64,000 bases of DNA from Pseudomonadota bacterium (GCA_021849075.1 JAJZTH010000001.1:124001-188000), one strand, 5' to 3'; positions 1-9,347 are shown, numbered from the stretch's first letter. Program-made: numbers and translations. The notes: a model not told the origin generated them from the letters alone.

Positions 1-70
1 TCTGCCTTTGGCCGTCAGCAGTCATCACCCTCTCGTCCTGCCCGGCCCGCCCCGTCATCCCGCGCGCGCC

Positions 71-146
71 TGTCCTACACGCCGGCGTCCGGCTATGGCC
101 TGACTTTCCATAGGTTATATGCGCGAAGTTAGAGAATTTTCGTCGA
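71..146 (+). repeat. 76-bp dispersed intergenic repeat, copy 1
   Basis: This 76-base stretch aligns without gaps to 58628-58703, with 65 of 76 bases identical by hand count. The conserved blocks include TGTCCTACACGCC, GGCTATGGCC, GACTTTCCAT and GAAGTTAGAGAATTTTCG. Both copies are intergenic. Differences cluster in two short internal patches, so the ends and centre look constrained. Function is unknown; it could be an intergenic repeat family or a conserved regulatory or RNA element. Bases 1-70 show nothing else I can name. Confidence 0.75.
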
Positions 147-165
147 GGGGAACATGCAGGCAACC

Positions 166-486
166 CTACCCCACCGGATCGAGCAGACACCCCCAGCCCG
201 GCTTGAACCGCGCGGTGCGGCTGGCGATCAGGGGCACGCTGGCCTTCACGGCCCGCTCCTCGGGCAGGTCGGTCAGGCGGACCATCGCCATGCCCGGCTC
301 CTTGTCGTCCTGACAACTGCCCATCGCCCGCCCCTCGACATAGCGGCAGGAACAGCCGATCCGCGCGCCATAGGCCGTGCCCAGCCGCGCCTGCGCGCTC
401 AGCGACGTCCAGTGCCATGCCAGCACGCCCAGCAGCGCCAGCAACAACAGCGCCGCGCCAATCCACCATTTCCGCCGAACCGCCAT
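166..486 (-). CDS. Small membrane-anchored hypothetical protein
   Basis: A 106-residue protein of unknown function. Residues about 7-27 form one hydrophobic membrane segment after a basic start (MAVRRKWW), so it is probably an N-in, C-out anchored protein. The outer domain carries three cysteines (GCSCRYVEGR and the WGCLLDPVG tail) that could pair in the periplasm. I chose the ATG at 486 because GGGAAAG lies just upstream; an upstream ATG at 507 has no ribosome site. It is divergent from the serine hydrolase at 524, whose start is only 37 bases away, so the promoters must overlap or lie inside coding DNA. Confidence 0.6.
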   Translation of the reverse strand: MAVRRKWWIGAALLLLALLGVLAWHWTSLSAQARLGTAYGARIGCSCRYVEGRAMGSCQDDKEPGMAMVRLTDLPEERAVKASVPLIASRTARFKPGWGCLLDPVG

Positions 487-523
487 GGCTCTTTCCCACG
501 CCTCCATGTAAGGGCGCCGGCTT

Positions 524-1648
524 ATGCAGATTGACAGCCGAATCGTAAAGCGCCTTGGCGCAGGCGCGGGTATCCTTGCGCTCGTGGTCGCGGGCGCACT
601 GGCCGGCCGCGCGCAACAGACGCCCGATCCGGTCTACAATGTCGCATCGGACGCCATCGTCAGCGCCAGCGCGCTGCGCGGCGCGATCGACCCGCTGTTC
701 GATGACAAGTCCATGGGCCAGACCCGCGCGCTGCTGGTGATGCGCGATGGCAAGGTGATTGCCGAACGCTATGCTCCCGGCTTTGGCCCGGACACGAAAT
801 TGCTGTCCTGGTCGATGGCGAAGACGGTGACGTCGGTGCTGGTGGGCCTGATGGTGTCGGACGGGCGGCTGGCGCTGGATGCGCCGGTGCCGGTCGACGC
901 CTGGCGGCAACCCGGCGATCCGCGCGGCCAGATTACCCTGCGGCAATTGCTGACCATGAGTTCGGGCCTCGACCATGTGGAGGATGGCGATCCCCTGCCC
1001 CATGGCGACACGGTGCGCATGCTGTTCACCGACGGCGCGCAGGATATGGCGGCCTATGCCGAATCCAAGCCGCTGGCGCAGGCGCCCGGCGCCGCCTTCG
1101 CCTATTCGACTGGCAGCAGCATGATCCTGTCGGACCTGATGACGCGGATGCTGACCAACAGCCCGCATCCCGATGTGCGCCGGCGCGCGATGCAGATGTT
1201 CATCGACGGGCGGCTGAAGGCGCCAGGCAACCTGCCAAGCCTGACGCCCGAATATGACGCCAACGGCACGATGATCGGCGGCAGCATCCTGCACATGACC
1301 GCGCGCGACTATGGCCGCTTCGGCGACCTCCTGCGCCGTCGGGGCCGTTCGCCCAGCGGCCATCAGATATTGCCGGAAAAATGGATCGACCTGATGACCA
1401 CCCCGTCGGCGCGCAACGCCGCCTATGGGCTGCATGTCTGGCTGAACCGCGACAGCAGTGAAAGCGCGCTGATGCCGGGGCAGGCCCCCGCCAGCCTGTT
1501 CGGCTGCGTCGGGCATAATGGCCAATATGTCCTGATTTCCCCGTCACAACGGCTGACCGTGGTGCGGATCGGCATGTCGCCCGACAAGGACCAGCGCCGC
1601 GCGGTGCGCGGGGCGCTGGCCAAGCTGATCGGCCTGTTTCCGGGTTAG
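524..1648 (+). CDS. Serine hydrolase, class C beta-lactamase-related
   Basis: A 374-residue exported serine hydrolase of the beta-lactamase/transpeptidase-like fold. A signal-like hydrophobic stretch covers residues 11-30. The SxxK nucleophile motif is SMAK at 97-100, the second motif is a Y-S-T variant (FAYSTGSS), and the third-motif equivalent is HNG in CVGHNGQYVL. These mark esterase/peptidase-type members more than true AmpC enzymes, so resistance should not be inferred. AAGGG sits about 10 bases before the ATG. It is followed by a palindromic repeat rather than another gene, so it is probably monocistronic. The substrate cannot be told from sequence. Confidence 0.85.
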   Translation: MQIDSRIVKRLGAGAGILALVVAGALAGRAQQTPDPVYNVASDAIVSASALRGAIDPLFDDKSMGQTRALLVMRDGKVIAERYAPGFGPDTKLLSWSMAKTVTSVLVGLMVSDGRLALDAPVPVDAWRQPGDPRGQITLRQLLTMSSGLDHVEDGDPLPHGDTVRMLFTDGAQDMAAYAESKPLAQAPGAAFAYSTGSSMILSDLMTRMLTNSPHPDVRRRAMQMFIDGRLKAPGNLPSLTPEYDANGTMIGGSILHMTARDYGRFGDLLRRRGRSPSGHQILPEKWIDLMTTPSARNAAYGLHVWLNRDSSESALMPGQAPASLFGCVGHNGQYVLISPSQRLTVVRIGMSPDKDQRRAVRGALAKLIGLFPG

Positions 1649-1670
1649 ATCGCCCTCTCTATAGATATAA

Positions 1671-1758
1671 TCCGTTCGCCCTGAGCTTGTCGAAGGGCTG
1701 CACTTTTCCCAGCACCGCAAAGAAAAAACAGGGCTTCGACAGGCTCAGCCCGAACGGA
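1671..1758. repeat. Palindromic intergenic repeat, family A copy 1
   Basis: Left arm 1671-1697 (TCCGTTCGCCCTGAGCTTGT and on) and right arm 1731-1758 (ending TCAGCCCGAACGGA) are near-complementary, with a 33-base centre. It lies between the convergent serine hydrolase and PhzF genes and could act as a bidirectional transcription end. A second copy is at 43600-43674. The core CTTCGACA(A/G)GCTCAG is a widespread proteobacterial intergenic palindrome. Confidence 0.85.
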
Positions 1759-1779
1759 AATTGGGTGATGCAAATCACT

Positions 1780-2568
1780 TCAGAGGAAAAACCGCCCTTC
1801 GATCACCGTGCGGCACGCACCGGTCAGGATCACTCGATCGCCGGCCAGCGTACAGCCCAGCCGCGCCCCGCGCGCGGACGCCTGCACCGCGCTGATCACC
1901 GTCCTGCCCAGCCGCTCCGCCCAATAGGGCGTCAGCAGGCAATGGGCCGATCCGGTCACGGGGTCTTCGTCGATCCCGCCGCCGGGCACGAAGACGCGGC
2001 TGACGATATCGCTGTCCGCGCCCGGCGCACTGGCCATCAGCAACAGGTCGCCATGCGCCTTGAGCGCGGCAAAGTCCGGTGTCAGCGCCCGGATCGCCGC
2101 TTCGTCGGGATAGAGGAACAAGGCGTATCCGCCATCGCGCCACCAGGATGCCTGCACCGGCCCACCCAGCCCGGCCGCCAGTTCGGGCATCGCCTTTTCC
2201 GCCATGCTCCATGCCGGCAGCGACAGCGTATAGCCATCGCCATCGCGCATCACGGTCAGAACGCCGGCATGGCGGGTGCGGAAGCGGACAGCGTCCCGCT
2301 CCCCCATCAGCACATGGCCGCTCGCCAGCGTCGCATGGCCGCACAGCTTAACCTCCACCGCCGGGGTGAACCAGCGCAGTTCATAGTCGGCCTCCGCATC
2401 GTCCTGCGTCGCCACGGTGAAGGCGGTTTCGGAGAGGTTGTTCTCCGCTGCGATGGCCTGAAGCGTGGCGTCATCCAGCCAGGCGTCGAGTGGCATGACG
2501 GCGGCGGGGTTGCCGGTGAAGGGCGCGTCGGCAAAGGCGTCGACCTGGGTGAAGGGCAGGCTGGGCAT
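1780..2568 (-). CDS. PhzF family isomerase/epimerase-like protein
   Basis: A 262-residue protein of the PhzF/diaminopimelate epimerase-like fold. The N-terminus FTQVDAFADAPFTGNPAAV, the NLSETAF segment holding the catalytic Glu of PhzF, the CGHATLASG motif and the late DPVTGSAH motif are all present, so both pseudo-symmetric halves are intact. Members catalyse proton shifts on varied substrates; no phenazine genes are nearby, so a phenazine role is not implied. I chose the ATG at 2568 because AAGGA lies 7 bases upstream; ATGs at 2574 and 2610 are in frame. It follows the SLC13-type transporter gene by about 75 bases and may be co-transcribed with it. Confidence 0.88.
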   Translation of the reverse strand: MPSLPFTQVDAFADAPFTGNPAAVMPLDAWLDDATLQAIAAENNLSETAFTVATQDDAEADYELRWFTPAVEVKLCGHATLASGHVLMGERDAVRFRTRHAGVLTVMRDGDGYTLSLPAWSMAEKAMPELAAGLGGPVQASWWRDGGYALFLYPDEAAIRALTPDFAALKAHGDLLLMASAPGADSDIVSRVFVPGGGIDEDPVTGSAHCLLTPYWAERLGRTVISAVQASARGARLGCTLAGDRVILTGACRTVIEGRFFL

Positions 2569-2642
2569 GGGCATATCCTTGTCGTTTGCGACCTGATGCC
2601 GGGCCTGCACCGGCGCGAACAGGGCCGGCCGCGCGCCATTGG

Positions 2643-4424
2643 CTATCCCAGCAGCACTAGCGCGCTACATACCGCCAGCCCCACCACGATATTGATCGGC
2701 ACGCCGATGCGTACGAAATCCGCGAAGCGATAATCGCCCGCCGCATAGACCAGCGCGTTGGTCTGATAGCCGATCGGCGTCGCGAAACAGGCCGACGCGC
2801 CGATCATCAGCGCAATCACCAGCGGGCGGGCATCGACGCCCAGCTGATGCGCCAGCGCGATGGTGATCGGCGTCAGCAGCGCCGCCACCGCATTGTTGCT
2901 GAGCAGTTCGGACAGGATCAACGCGGCAAAATAGACGATGAAGACAAGGCTCCACCCGGGCGCGATTTCCATCAGCGGCGTGATCCACCCGACCATCAGC
3001 GCCACACTGCCCGCCTGCTCCAGCGCCAGCCCGACCGCCAGCATGGCGAAGATCAGGATCAGCGTGTCGCCATCGATCGCGCCCCATGCCTCTTCCGGGT
3101 CGATGCAGCGCGTGACGAGGATCAGCCCCACGGCGATGACGGCGGCCAGACCGATGCCGACAACATCGAAGGCCGACAACAACACCGCGCCGGCCATAGC
3201 CGCGATGGCGATCCATGCCTTGCGCGGACGGAAAGCCCGGGTGCGGCTGACATCGACGCCGATCAGGTGGGGATTGTCTTTCAGCGCGCGCATGGCGTCG
3301 TCCCCGCCCGCCACCAGCAGCCGGTCCGCGCCGCGAATGCGCGTATCGGCCAGATCGGGACCGGGCAAATGACGCGCCCGATGAATGCCGATGATCCGCA
3401 CCCGCAGCGCGTGGAGAAAGGGAATGTCGAGCAGCCGCTCACCGATCGACGGATGGCTGGGCGCGATCATCGCCTCGACCACGGTGCCTTCCTGCGCGCT
3501 GGTGCGGGAATCGGCCGCAACGCCCAGATCGAACCGGCCTGATTCCCGCAGCGTCATGATGGTAGCGCCGTCGGCCCGCACGATCAGCCGGTCGCCTGAA
3601 TGCAGCTCCTCTTCTTCCAGCCCGGTCCGCCGCACCTCCCCCGCGCGCTTCAGGCCCAATAACTGCACCGACCGGCCAAACAGGCCCAGCGATCCGATCG
3701 GCTCGCCAATATCGTCACTCTCCTGCGGCACAACCAGTTCGGTCAGATAGTCCTGCACAGCGCCGCCATCCTCGCCCGCAATGGAGGGCGGATCGCTGGG
3801 CAACAGAAAGGACAGGCAAAACAGCGCGACGACGCCGGCCGCCGCACCCGCCGCGCCATAGGGCGCTATGTCGAATATGCCGAAACGCGCCATGCCCTGT
3901 TCGGCCGCGATGCCCGCGACCACCAGATTGGTCGATGTGCCCACCAAAGTCAGGCAACCGCCCAGCACCGCCACCACATTCATCGGGATCAGCAGTTTCT
4001 TGACCGGATAGCCGGTCGCCTGCGCCAGCTTGAACATGATCGGGATCAGCAGCACCACGACCGGCGTGTTGTTGAGGAAGGCCGACAGAGCGAGCGTGCC
4101 CAGCGCCACTTCAGCCAGCGCGATCCTGGGATGGCGCTGCGCCCGCGTCATGATGAGGTCTGCGATACGCCCGATAACGCCGGTGCGGATCAGCGCGCCC
4201 GACAGCACGAACATCGCCCCCACCGTCAGCGGCGCGCTGTTGGAGAAGACCGAGAACATCGCCTTTTCATCCAGCAGGCCCAGCACACCATAGGCACAGG
4301 CCCCCACCACCGCGACGACCGTGGGCGAATAGCGTTCGCGCACGAAGGCCACGAACATGCAGGCCAGGATGATCAGTCCGATTTCCGCGCGATAGATGCC
4401 CAGAAGCGCGGTGATGAAATGCAT
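2643..4424 (-). CDS. SLC13/DASS family transporter with TrkA-C domains
   Basis: A 593-residue inner-membrane transporter of the divalent anion:Na+ symporter/ion transporter superfamily. About five to six membrane segments come first (including LSAFLNNTPVVVLLIPIMF, a typical SLC13 hairpin), then a cytosolic insert of about 200 residues with two TrkA-C-like ligand domains (GDRLIVRADG and DRLLVAGGDD), then more segments including LLSNNAVAALLTPI. The two SNN/NNTP hairpins mark the inverted repeat. Substrate could be sulfate, dicarboxylate or another anion. GGGGGG six bases before the ATG at 4424 decides the start; an upstream ATG at 4499 would add an unlikely leader. Confidence 0.88.
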   Translation of the reverse strand: MHFITALLGIYRAEIGLIILACMFVAFVRERYSPTVVAVVGACAYGVLGLLDEKAMFSVFSNSAPLTVGAMFVLSGALIRTGVIGRIADLIMTRAQRHPRIALAEVALGTLALSAFLNNTPVVVLLIPIMFKLAQATGYPVKKLLIPMNVVAVLGGCLTLVGTSTNLVVAGIAAEQGMARFGIFDIAPYGAAGAAAGVVALFCLSFLLPSDPPSIAGEDGGAVQDYLTELVVPQESDDIGEPIGSLGLFGRSVQLLGLKRAGEVRRTGLEEEELHSGDRLIVRADGATIMTLRESGRFDLGVAADSRTSAQEGTVVEAMIAPSHPSIGERLLDIPFLHALRVRIIGIHRARHLPGPDLADTRIRGADRLLVAGGDDAMRALKDNPHLIGVDVSRTRAFRPRKAWIAIAAMAGAVLLSAFDVVGIGLAAVIAVGLILVTRCIDPEEAWGAIDGDTLILIFAMLAVGLALEQAGSVALMVGWITPLMEIAPGWSLVFIVYFAALILSELLSNNAVAALLTPITIALAHQLGVDARPLVIALMIGASACFATPIGYQTNALVYAAGDYRFADFVRIGVPINIVVGLAVCSALVLLG

Positions 4425-4479
4425 GGATTGCCCCCCGGAAAGGTCGCGCAGTCGCGTCCCTGACGAAGGTGAAACGAAA

Positions 4480-4586
4480 TGGGCCAGCCATGGTTGCATG
4501 GCTGGCCCGTGTCGCGGCTTTGAGGGGACGTTTTGACCGTCAATCCGTGCTTTTTAAGCACAGCGTTTTTCAGGAAAAACGCTGTG
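4480..4586. other. Two perfect inverted repeats upstream of the SLC13 transporter
   Basis: GGGCCAGCCAT / ATGGCTGGCCC forms one perfect inverted repeat near 4480-4508. CACAGCGTTTTT (4559-4570) and AAAAACGCTGTG (4575-4586) form a second, with a 12-bp stem and a CAGG loop. Neither has a clear T-run on the strand of an upstream gene. They lie between aroC (minus strand, ends 4713) and the transporter start, so the second could end aroC transcription. The remainder to 4712 holds a short GC hairpin and no gene. Confidence 0.55.
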
Positions 4587-4712
4587 ACGCGCGATGACGC
4601 TCCCAAGGCTTACGCTCTGCCGCTCGCCCTCCCGCGGGCGATGACAGTCATACTATCGTAACAGAGGCGAGTCGTCTCGCTCTTTCGCAGTCCCTGGCTT
4701 CGCTTCGGCGCG

Positions 4713-5783
4713 TCATTCGCCGCATTGGGCGCGATGCAGAAGCTTCTGATCGGCCAGCACCAGCGCCATCATCGCTTCGACCACCGGCACGCCGCGAATG
4801 CCGACGCAGGGATCATGCCGCCCCTTGGTGATGATATCGGATGCCCGCCCTTCGCGCGTGACCGTTTCGACCGGGATCAGGATCGAACTGGTCGGCTTGA
4901 AGGCGACGCGGATCTTGACCGGCTGGCCCGTGGAAATGCCCCCGGCAATGCCGCCGGCATGATTTGCCAGAAAGATCGGACCGTCATTACCTGGTCGCAT
5001 CGGATCGGCATTCTGCTCACCGCGCAGGCGGGCGGCGGCGAACCCGTCGCCAATCTCGACGCCCTTGACCGCGTTGATGCTCATCATCGCGCTCGCCAGT
5101 TCGCTGTCCAGCTTGGCGTAGAGCGGCGCGCCCCAGCCCGCCGGCACGCCCGATGCGACGCATTCCACCACTGCGCCCAGCGACGATCCGTCTAGCCGCG
5201 CACCGTCCACAAGTTCCTCCCAGCGCGCAGCAGCTTCGGCATCGGGGCAGAAAAAGGGATTCTGGCCGATCTGCGCGGGATCGAAATTGGCATAGTCGAT
5301 TCCATCGCCGCCGATTTCGCTGACATAGGCGAAGATGTCGACTTCCGGGATCACCTGACGGGCGACCGCGCCTGCCGCCACCCGACTGGCGGTTTCGCGC
5401 GCGGATGATCGCCCGCCGCCGCGATAATCGCGGAAACCATATTTGGCGTCATAGGCATAATCGGCATGGCCGGGGCGATAGGCTTTGGCGACGTCGGAAT
5501 AATCCTTGGACCGCTGGTCGGTATTTTCGATCATCAGGCTGATCGGCGTGCCGGTGGTCTTTCCTTCGAACACGCCGGACAGGATGCGCACCTCGTCCGC
5601 CTCCCGCCGCTGGGTGGTGAATTTCGAAGTGCCCGGCTTGCGCAGGTCCAGCCAGGGCTGGATGTCCGCCTCGCTCAGTTCCAGCCCCGGAGGACAACCA
5701 TCCACCACCGCGCCGATCGCTGGACCATGGCTTTCGCCCCATGTGCTGAAGCGGAAGACGCGACCAAAACTGTTGAAACTCAT
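4713..5783 (-). CDS. aroC: Chorismate synthase
   Basis: A 356-residue enzyme converting 5-enolpyruvylshikimate-3-phosphate to chorismate, the last common step of aromatic biosynthesis, using reduced FMN. Signatures visible are [18 protein letters not shown] near residue 17, the [19 protein letters not shown] segment near 125 and the late [15 protein letters not shown] block. Length is normal for the bacterial family. It lies 28 bases downstream of fabI on the same strand and is probably part of a yihY-fabI-aroC transcript. Start ATG at 5783 gives the standard [12 protein letters not shown]-terminus. Confidence 0.97.
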   Translation of the reverse strand: MSFNSFGRVFRFSTWGESHGPAIGAVVDGCPPGLELSEADIQPWLDLRKPGTSKFTTQRREADEVRILSGVFEGKTTGTPISLMIENTDQRSKDYSDVAKAYRPGHADYAYDAKYGFRDYRGGGRSSARETASRVAAGAVARQVIPEVDIFAYVSEIGGDGIDYANFDPAQIGQNPFFCPDAEAAARWEELVDGARLDGSSLGAVVECVASGVPAGWGAPLYAKLDSELASAMMSINAVKGVEIGDGFAAARLRGEQNADPMRPGNDGPIFLANHAGGIAGGISTGQPVKIRVAFKPTSSILIPVETVTREGRASDIITKGRHDPCVGIRGVPVVEAMMALVLADQKLLHRAQCGE

Positions 5784-5811
5784 CTAATTCCCATTCCGGT
5801 CGCGTTAACGC

Positions 5812-6618
5812 TTATTTGTCCAGCGCGATGTCGGGCGCGTCTTCGGCCTTCATGCCGATGACATTATAGCCCGCGTCGACATGGTGGATTTCACCGGTCA
5901 CGCCCGCCGCCAGATCGGACAGCAGATACAGGCCGGCGCCGCCGACATCGTCAATCGTCACGTTACGGCGCAGCGGCGAATTCAGTTCGTTCCACTTGAG
6001 GATATAGCGGAAGTCGCCGATGCCGCTGGCGGCCAGCGTCTTGATCGGCCCGGCGGAGATGGCGTTGACGCGGATATTTTCCGGGCCAAGATCCATCGCC
6101 AGATATTTGACGCTGGTTTCCAGCGCCGCCTTGGCCACGCCCATCACGTTATAATGGGGGATCACCTTTTCCGCGCCATAATAGCTCAGCGTCAGCAGGC
6201 TGCCGCCTTCCTTCATCAGCTTGCGCGCGCGGGCCGCGACGGCGACGAAGCTGTAGACCGAAATATTCATGGTCATCAGGAAATTGTCGAGGCTGGTGTC
6301 GGCATAGAGGCCGCGCAGCTCATTCTTGTCGGAAAAGCCGATCGCGTGCACGACGAAGTCCAGCTTGCCCCAGCGCGCCTCGATATCGGCGAAGGCCGCA
6401 TCCAGCTTGTCCATGTCCGACACGTCGCATTCGATCAGGAAATCGGACCCCAACTGCTCGGCCAGCGGCTTCACGCGCTTGGCCAGCGCATCGCCCTGAT
6501 AGGCGAAGGCGAGTTCCGCGCCCTGGGCGTGCAATTGCTTGGCGATGCCCCAGGCCAGCGACTTGTCGTTGGCCAGGCCCATGATCAGCCCGCGCTTTCC
6601 TGTCATCAAGCCTGTCAT
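5812..6618 (-). CDS. fabI: Enoyl-[acyl-carrier-protein] reductase (NADH)
   Basis: A 268-residue short-chain dehydrogenase-fold enzyme that carries out the final reduction of each fatty-acid elongation cycle. The FabI-type nucleotide motif GLANDKSLAWGIA is at residues 14-26, and the catalytic Tyr156-x6-Lys163 pair lies in HYNVMGVAK. The ATG at 6618 overlaps the stop codon of the upstream YihY gene in an ATGA junction, so translation is likely coupled. This start gives the conserved short N-terminus; a longer open frame upstream is the shadow of YihY. FabI is the classic triclosan and isoniazid-like drug target; no resistance substitution was assessed. Confidence 0.96.
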   Translation of the reverse strand: MTGLMTGKRGLIMGLANDKSLAWGIAKQLHAQGAELAFAYQGDALAKRVKPLAEQLGSDFLIECDVSDMDKLDAAFADIEARWGKLDFVVHAIGFSDKNELRGLYADTSLDNFLMTMNISVYSFVAVAARARKLMKEGGSLLTLSYYGAEKVIPHYNVMGVAKAALETSVKYLAMDLGPENIRVNAISAGPIKTLAASGIGDFRYILKWNELNSPLRRNVTIDDVGGAGLYLLSDLAAGVTGEIHHVDAGYNVIGMKAEDAPDIALDK

Positions 6619-7580
6619 ATCGTCGTTCCGTTCCCTTTGTCCTGCATGTCGGCTGCTGCTTCCTCTTCGGGGAATTCCGCCAGCGCCGCGTTCAATTCCG
6701 CGCCAATTACCACGCCAAGCCCAACGAGAAAGAAAAAAATGAGGGTGATCATCACACCCGCCAAACTGCCATAGGTGCGACCATAGCCGCCCAGCAGCGA
6801 TAAAGTCGGCGGCAACAGCATCGTCGTGCCATACCACCAGAGCGATGTCGCCACCGCCCCTGGCCATTTGGGAAAACGGCGCGACTTGTACGCGGTGGGC
6901 GTCAGCGCCACGAACAGCGACCACAGCGCAATGCAGGTAATCCCCATCGGCACCAGCTTCGCCGAAGCGACCAGCCCGATCGCCTCATCCGCCCAGGGCA
7001 GTATCTGGTGCAGGAACTGATCGACGCCGGTAATCGCCACCTGCAAGGAAAAGGCGAACATCACCGCAAAGACGCTGGCCAGCGTGATGCCGATCGCGCC
7101 CAGCCGATAGCGCCAGAAAGGCTTGGTGCTCTTCGTGCCATAAGCGCGCCGCAGGATATCCCGGATCGTCTCAATGAGGCTGCCCACCGTCCACAGGCCG
7201 ACAAGACCGCCGAGCCAGAGCAACGGCCCGGTGCGCGCGGTCAGCACTTCATTGATCGGCTGGCGCACCACATCGGCCACCCCGCGCGGAACGGTATAGA
7301 GAAAGGCGTTGACCGCCTGCACCCCATCCTGCGTGCGGCCAAAGATGCTCGCCACCGCCGCCGCGACGATGAAGAAGGGAAACAGGGTCATCAGCGACAG
7401 ATAGGCAAGGTTGCCCGCATGGATGAAACCGTCGCTATATGTGCCCACGGCCACGCGCTTCGCCACTTCAAAGACATGCGACCCCGGCCGCACCCGATCC
7501 ATCTGGCGATGGAAATGCTCGCGCGCCTCCTGCGCCATCTGGCGGCGCTGCTCGGGCGACAGGGGCGAAGGCATCGGCAT
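6615..7580 (-). CDS. YihY/BrkB family inner-membrane protein
   Basis: A 321-residue protein with about six membrane segments and the family pattern: an amphipathic N-terminal helix, then GFIHAGNLAYLSLMTLFPFFIVAAAV, a middle LLWLGGLVGLWTVGSLIETIRD segment and a C-terminal membrane pair ending in FFFLVGLGVVIGAELNAAL. The family was once called RNase BN in error and its biochemical role is unresolved. The TGA stop overlaps the fabI ATG by four bases, so the two are co-transcribed. The gene begins 15 bases after the DnaJ-like gene ends, so the transcript may start even further upstream. Confidence 0.9.
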   Translation of the reverse strand: MPMPSPLSPEQRRQMAQEAREHFHRQMDRVRPGSHVFEVAKRVAVGTYSDGFIHAGNLAYLSLMTLFPFFIVAAAVASIFGRTQDGVQAVNAFLYTVPRGVADVVRQPINEVLTARTGPLLWLGGLVGLWTVGSLIETIRDILRRAYGTKSTKPFWRYRLGAIGITLASVFAVMFAFSLQVAITGVDQFLHQILPWADEAIGLVASAKLVPMGITCIALWSLFVALTPTAYKSRRFPKWPGAVATSLWWYGTTMLLPPTLSLLGGYGRTYGSLAGVMITLIFFFLVGLGVVIGAELNAALAEFPEEEAAADMQDKGNGTTI

Positions 7581-7595
7581 TCGCGCCCTAACGCA

Positions 7596-8522
7596 TCAGA
7601 CGCCCAGATGGGCGCGCACAGCCCGCTGGTCCTGCCATTCTTCCACCAGCGCGCGGATGGCTGGATCGTCGGCCGGCACGTCGATCTGCAGCGTAACGAG
7701 CTGATCGCCGCGCTGCCCGTCCTTGCCGGTAAAGCCCTTGCCGCGCAGACGCAGCGTCTTGCCCGACGTCGCGCCGGCCGTGATGCCCAGCATCACCGGG
7801 CCATCAACGGTCGGCACCTTGACCTTGCCGCCCTTCACCGCCTCGTCCAGCGTGATCGGCAGGTCGAGCAGCACATTGTCGCCATCCCGCTTGAAGAAAG
7901 GATGCGCCCTGACCTCTATGGTGACGATCGCGTCGCCCGCGCCGCCCGGCCCCGCCTGCCCCTTGCCCGTCAGGCGCATCTGCGTCCCGCTCTCCACCCC
8001 GGCGGGAAGTTTCAGGTCGATCGTCTTGCCATCCTGCAGGGTGATGCGCTGGGGCGCCAGCACCGCCGCGTCGACAAATTGCACCGCCAGTCGATAGGTG
8101 ACGTTCGCGCCCTTTTGCGGCGGCGCCTGCCGGCCGAAGCCGCCAAAGCCCCCGCCGCCGCCCGCGCGCCGCCCGGCGCCGCCGAACAGCCCTTCGAAAA
8201 TATCGCCGAAATCCGCGCCGCCGCTATCGAAACCGCCGCCGGGCTGGCCGCGAAAGCCGCCGCCTCCCCCGCCGCCGCCAAAGCCGAAGGGCGCCGTCGG
8301 ATTGCCGTCGCCGTCAATTTCGCCCCGGTCGAACCGCGCGCGCTTGTCCTTGTCCGACAGCAGGTCATAGGCGTTGGTCGCGGCCGAGAATTTCTCCGCC
8401 GCCTTGGGATTATCCTTGTTCCGGTCGGGATGCAGCTCTTTGGCCAGCTTGCGATAGGCGGACTTGATCTCCGCTTCGCTGGCGTTGCGGGCTACGCCCA
8501 GAGTGGAATAAGGATCGGCCAT
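7596..8522 (-). CDS. DnaJ C-terminal domain co-chaperone (CbpA-like)
   Basis: A 308-residue Hsp40 protein. A J domain covers residues 4-68 with the HPD motif at 31-33 that stimulates DnaK ATPase. A Gly/Phe-rich linker of about 60 residues follows, then two beta-barrel substrate-binding domains. There is no CxxCxGxG zinc finger, so it is the class B (CbpA/DnaJB) type rather than the main DnaJ. It is divergent from pdxH. A possible sigma-32 promoter lies at 8558-8588. The linker is unusually glycine-rich. Confidence 0.93.
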   Translation of the reverse strand: MADPYSTLGVARNASEAEIKSAYRKLAKELHPDRNKDNPKAAEKFSAATNAYDLLSDKDKRARFDRGEIDGDGNPTAPFGFGGGGGGGGFRGQPGGGFDSGGADFGDIFEGLFGGAGRRAGGGGGFGGFGRQAPPQKGANVTYRLAVQFVDAAVLAPQRITLQDGKTIDLKLPAGVESGTQMRLTGKGQAGPGGAGDAIVTIEVRAHPFFKRDGDNVLLDLPITLDEAVKGGKVKVPTVDGPVMLGITAGATSGKTLRLRGKGFTGKDGQRGDQLVTLQIDVPADDPAIRALVEEWQDQRAVRAHLGV

Positions 8523-8557
8523 TCGTCTACCTGTTGCACAAAAGCATCACTTGTGGA

Positions 8558-8588
8558 CTATGTGGACGATGCGGAGCGGACATTCAAG
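8558..8588 (-). promoter_or_regulatory. Possible heat-shock (sigma-32) promoter of the DnaJ-like gene
   Basis: On the minus strand CTTGAA (8588-8583) is followed after 17 bases by CCACATAG (8565-8558). This resembles RpoH promoters (CTTGAAA and CCCCATNT) and would start transcription about 28 bases before the ATG at 8522. The -10 match is imperfect, so this is a suggestion. Confidence 0.4.
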
Positions 8589-8650
8589 ACGCAGATGCCA
8601 TCGGGCTTCCCCGTATCGACACGCCTGCCCCCTGCGCCTAAAGAACGGGC

Positions 8651-9226
8651 ATGACCGATCCCTTCGCCCTTTTCGACGAATGGTACGCGCAGGCGCGCGA
8701 AACCGAACTGAATGATAGCAACGCCATGGCGCTGGCTACGGCCGATGCGCAGGGCCGTCCATCGGTGCGCATGGTACTGCTCAAGGGCCATGGACCCGAT
8801 GGTTTCATCTTCTACACCAATTTCGAAGGGCGCAAGGCGGGCGAGTTACTGGCCAATCCGCATGCCGCTCTGCTGTTCCACTGGAAATCGCTACGGCGTC
8901 AAATCCGCATCGAGGGGGCTGTCGGCCCGGTGGATGACGCCACCGCAGACGCCTATTTCGCGACGCGCAGCCGCGACAGCCAGCTAGGCGCCTGGGCGTC
9001 GGACCAGTCGCGGCCATTGCCCGACCGGCAGACTTTCATGGACCGTTTCGATGCGGTCAGCGACCGTTTTGCAGGCGGCCCGGTGCCACGCCCGCCCCAT
9101 TGGTCGGGTTTCCGCCTCACGCCCGATCGGATCGAATTCTGGCAGGATCGGGAACATCGGCTGCATGAACGCCGCCTGTTCGAACGCACGCCCAATGGCT
9201 GGGCCGAAGGTCTGCTCTACCCCTGA
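8651..9226 (+). CDS. pdxH: Pyridoxine/pyridoxamine 5'-phosphate oxidase
   Basis: A 191-residue FMN enzyme that oxidises PNP and PMP to pyridoxal 5'-phosphate, the final step of vitamin B6 synthesis and salvage. The FMN-binding region PSVRMVLLKGHGPDGFIFYTNFEGRK, the SRDSQLGAWASDQS block and the C-terminal signature RLTPDRIEFWQDREHRLHER are all present. It stands alone between the divergent DnaJ-like gene and a symporter 180 bases downstream. Length is slightly shorter than the E. coli enzyme (218) because of a shorter N-terminus, as is usual in alphaproteobacteria. Confidence 0.96.
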   Translation: MTDPFALFDEWYAQARETELNDSNAMALATADAQGRPSVRMVLLKGHGPDGFIFYTNFEGRKAGELLANPHAALLFHWKSLRRQIRIEGAVGPVDDATADAYFATRSRDSQLGAWASDQSRPLPDRQTFMDRFDAVSDRFAGGPVPRPPHWSGFRLTPDRIEFWQDREHRLHERRLFERTPNGWAEGLLYP

Positions 9227-9347
9227 ATATTGCCGTTAACGCCGGCACAGTCGCAAAAAATGGCAGGCGGAAACACGGCCCTGCTTCGTCTTCCCAGATG
9301 AGGCTTGGGTCGCGCGCCGATTGCGGGGGACCCGGCCGCCTGTTAGG

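Noticed and set aside
524..1648. Beta-lactamase resistance gene
   Set aside because: SxxK is present but the Y-S-T and HNG motifs fit esterase/peptidase-type relatives rather than AmpC, so resistance is not supported.
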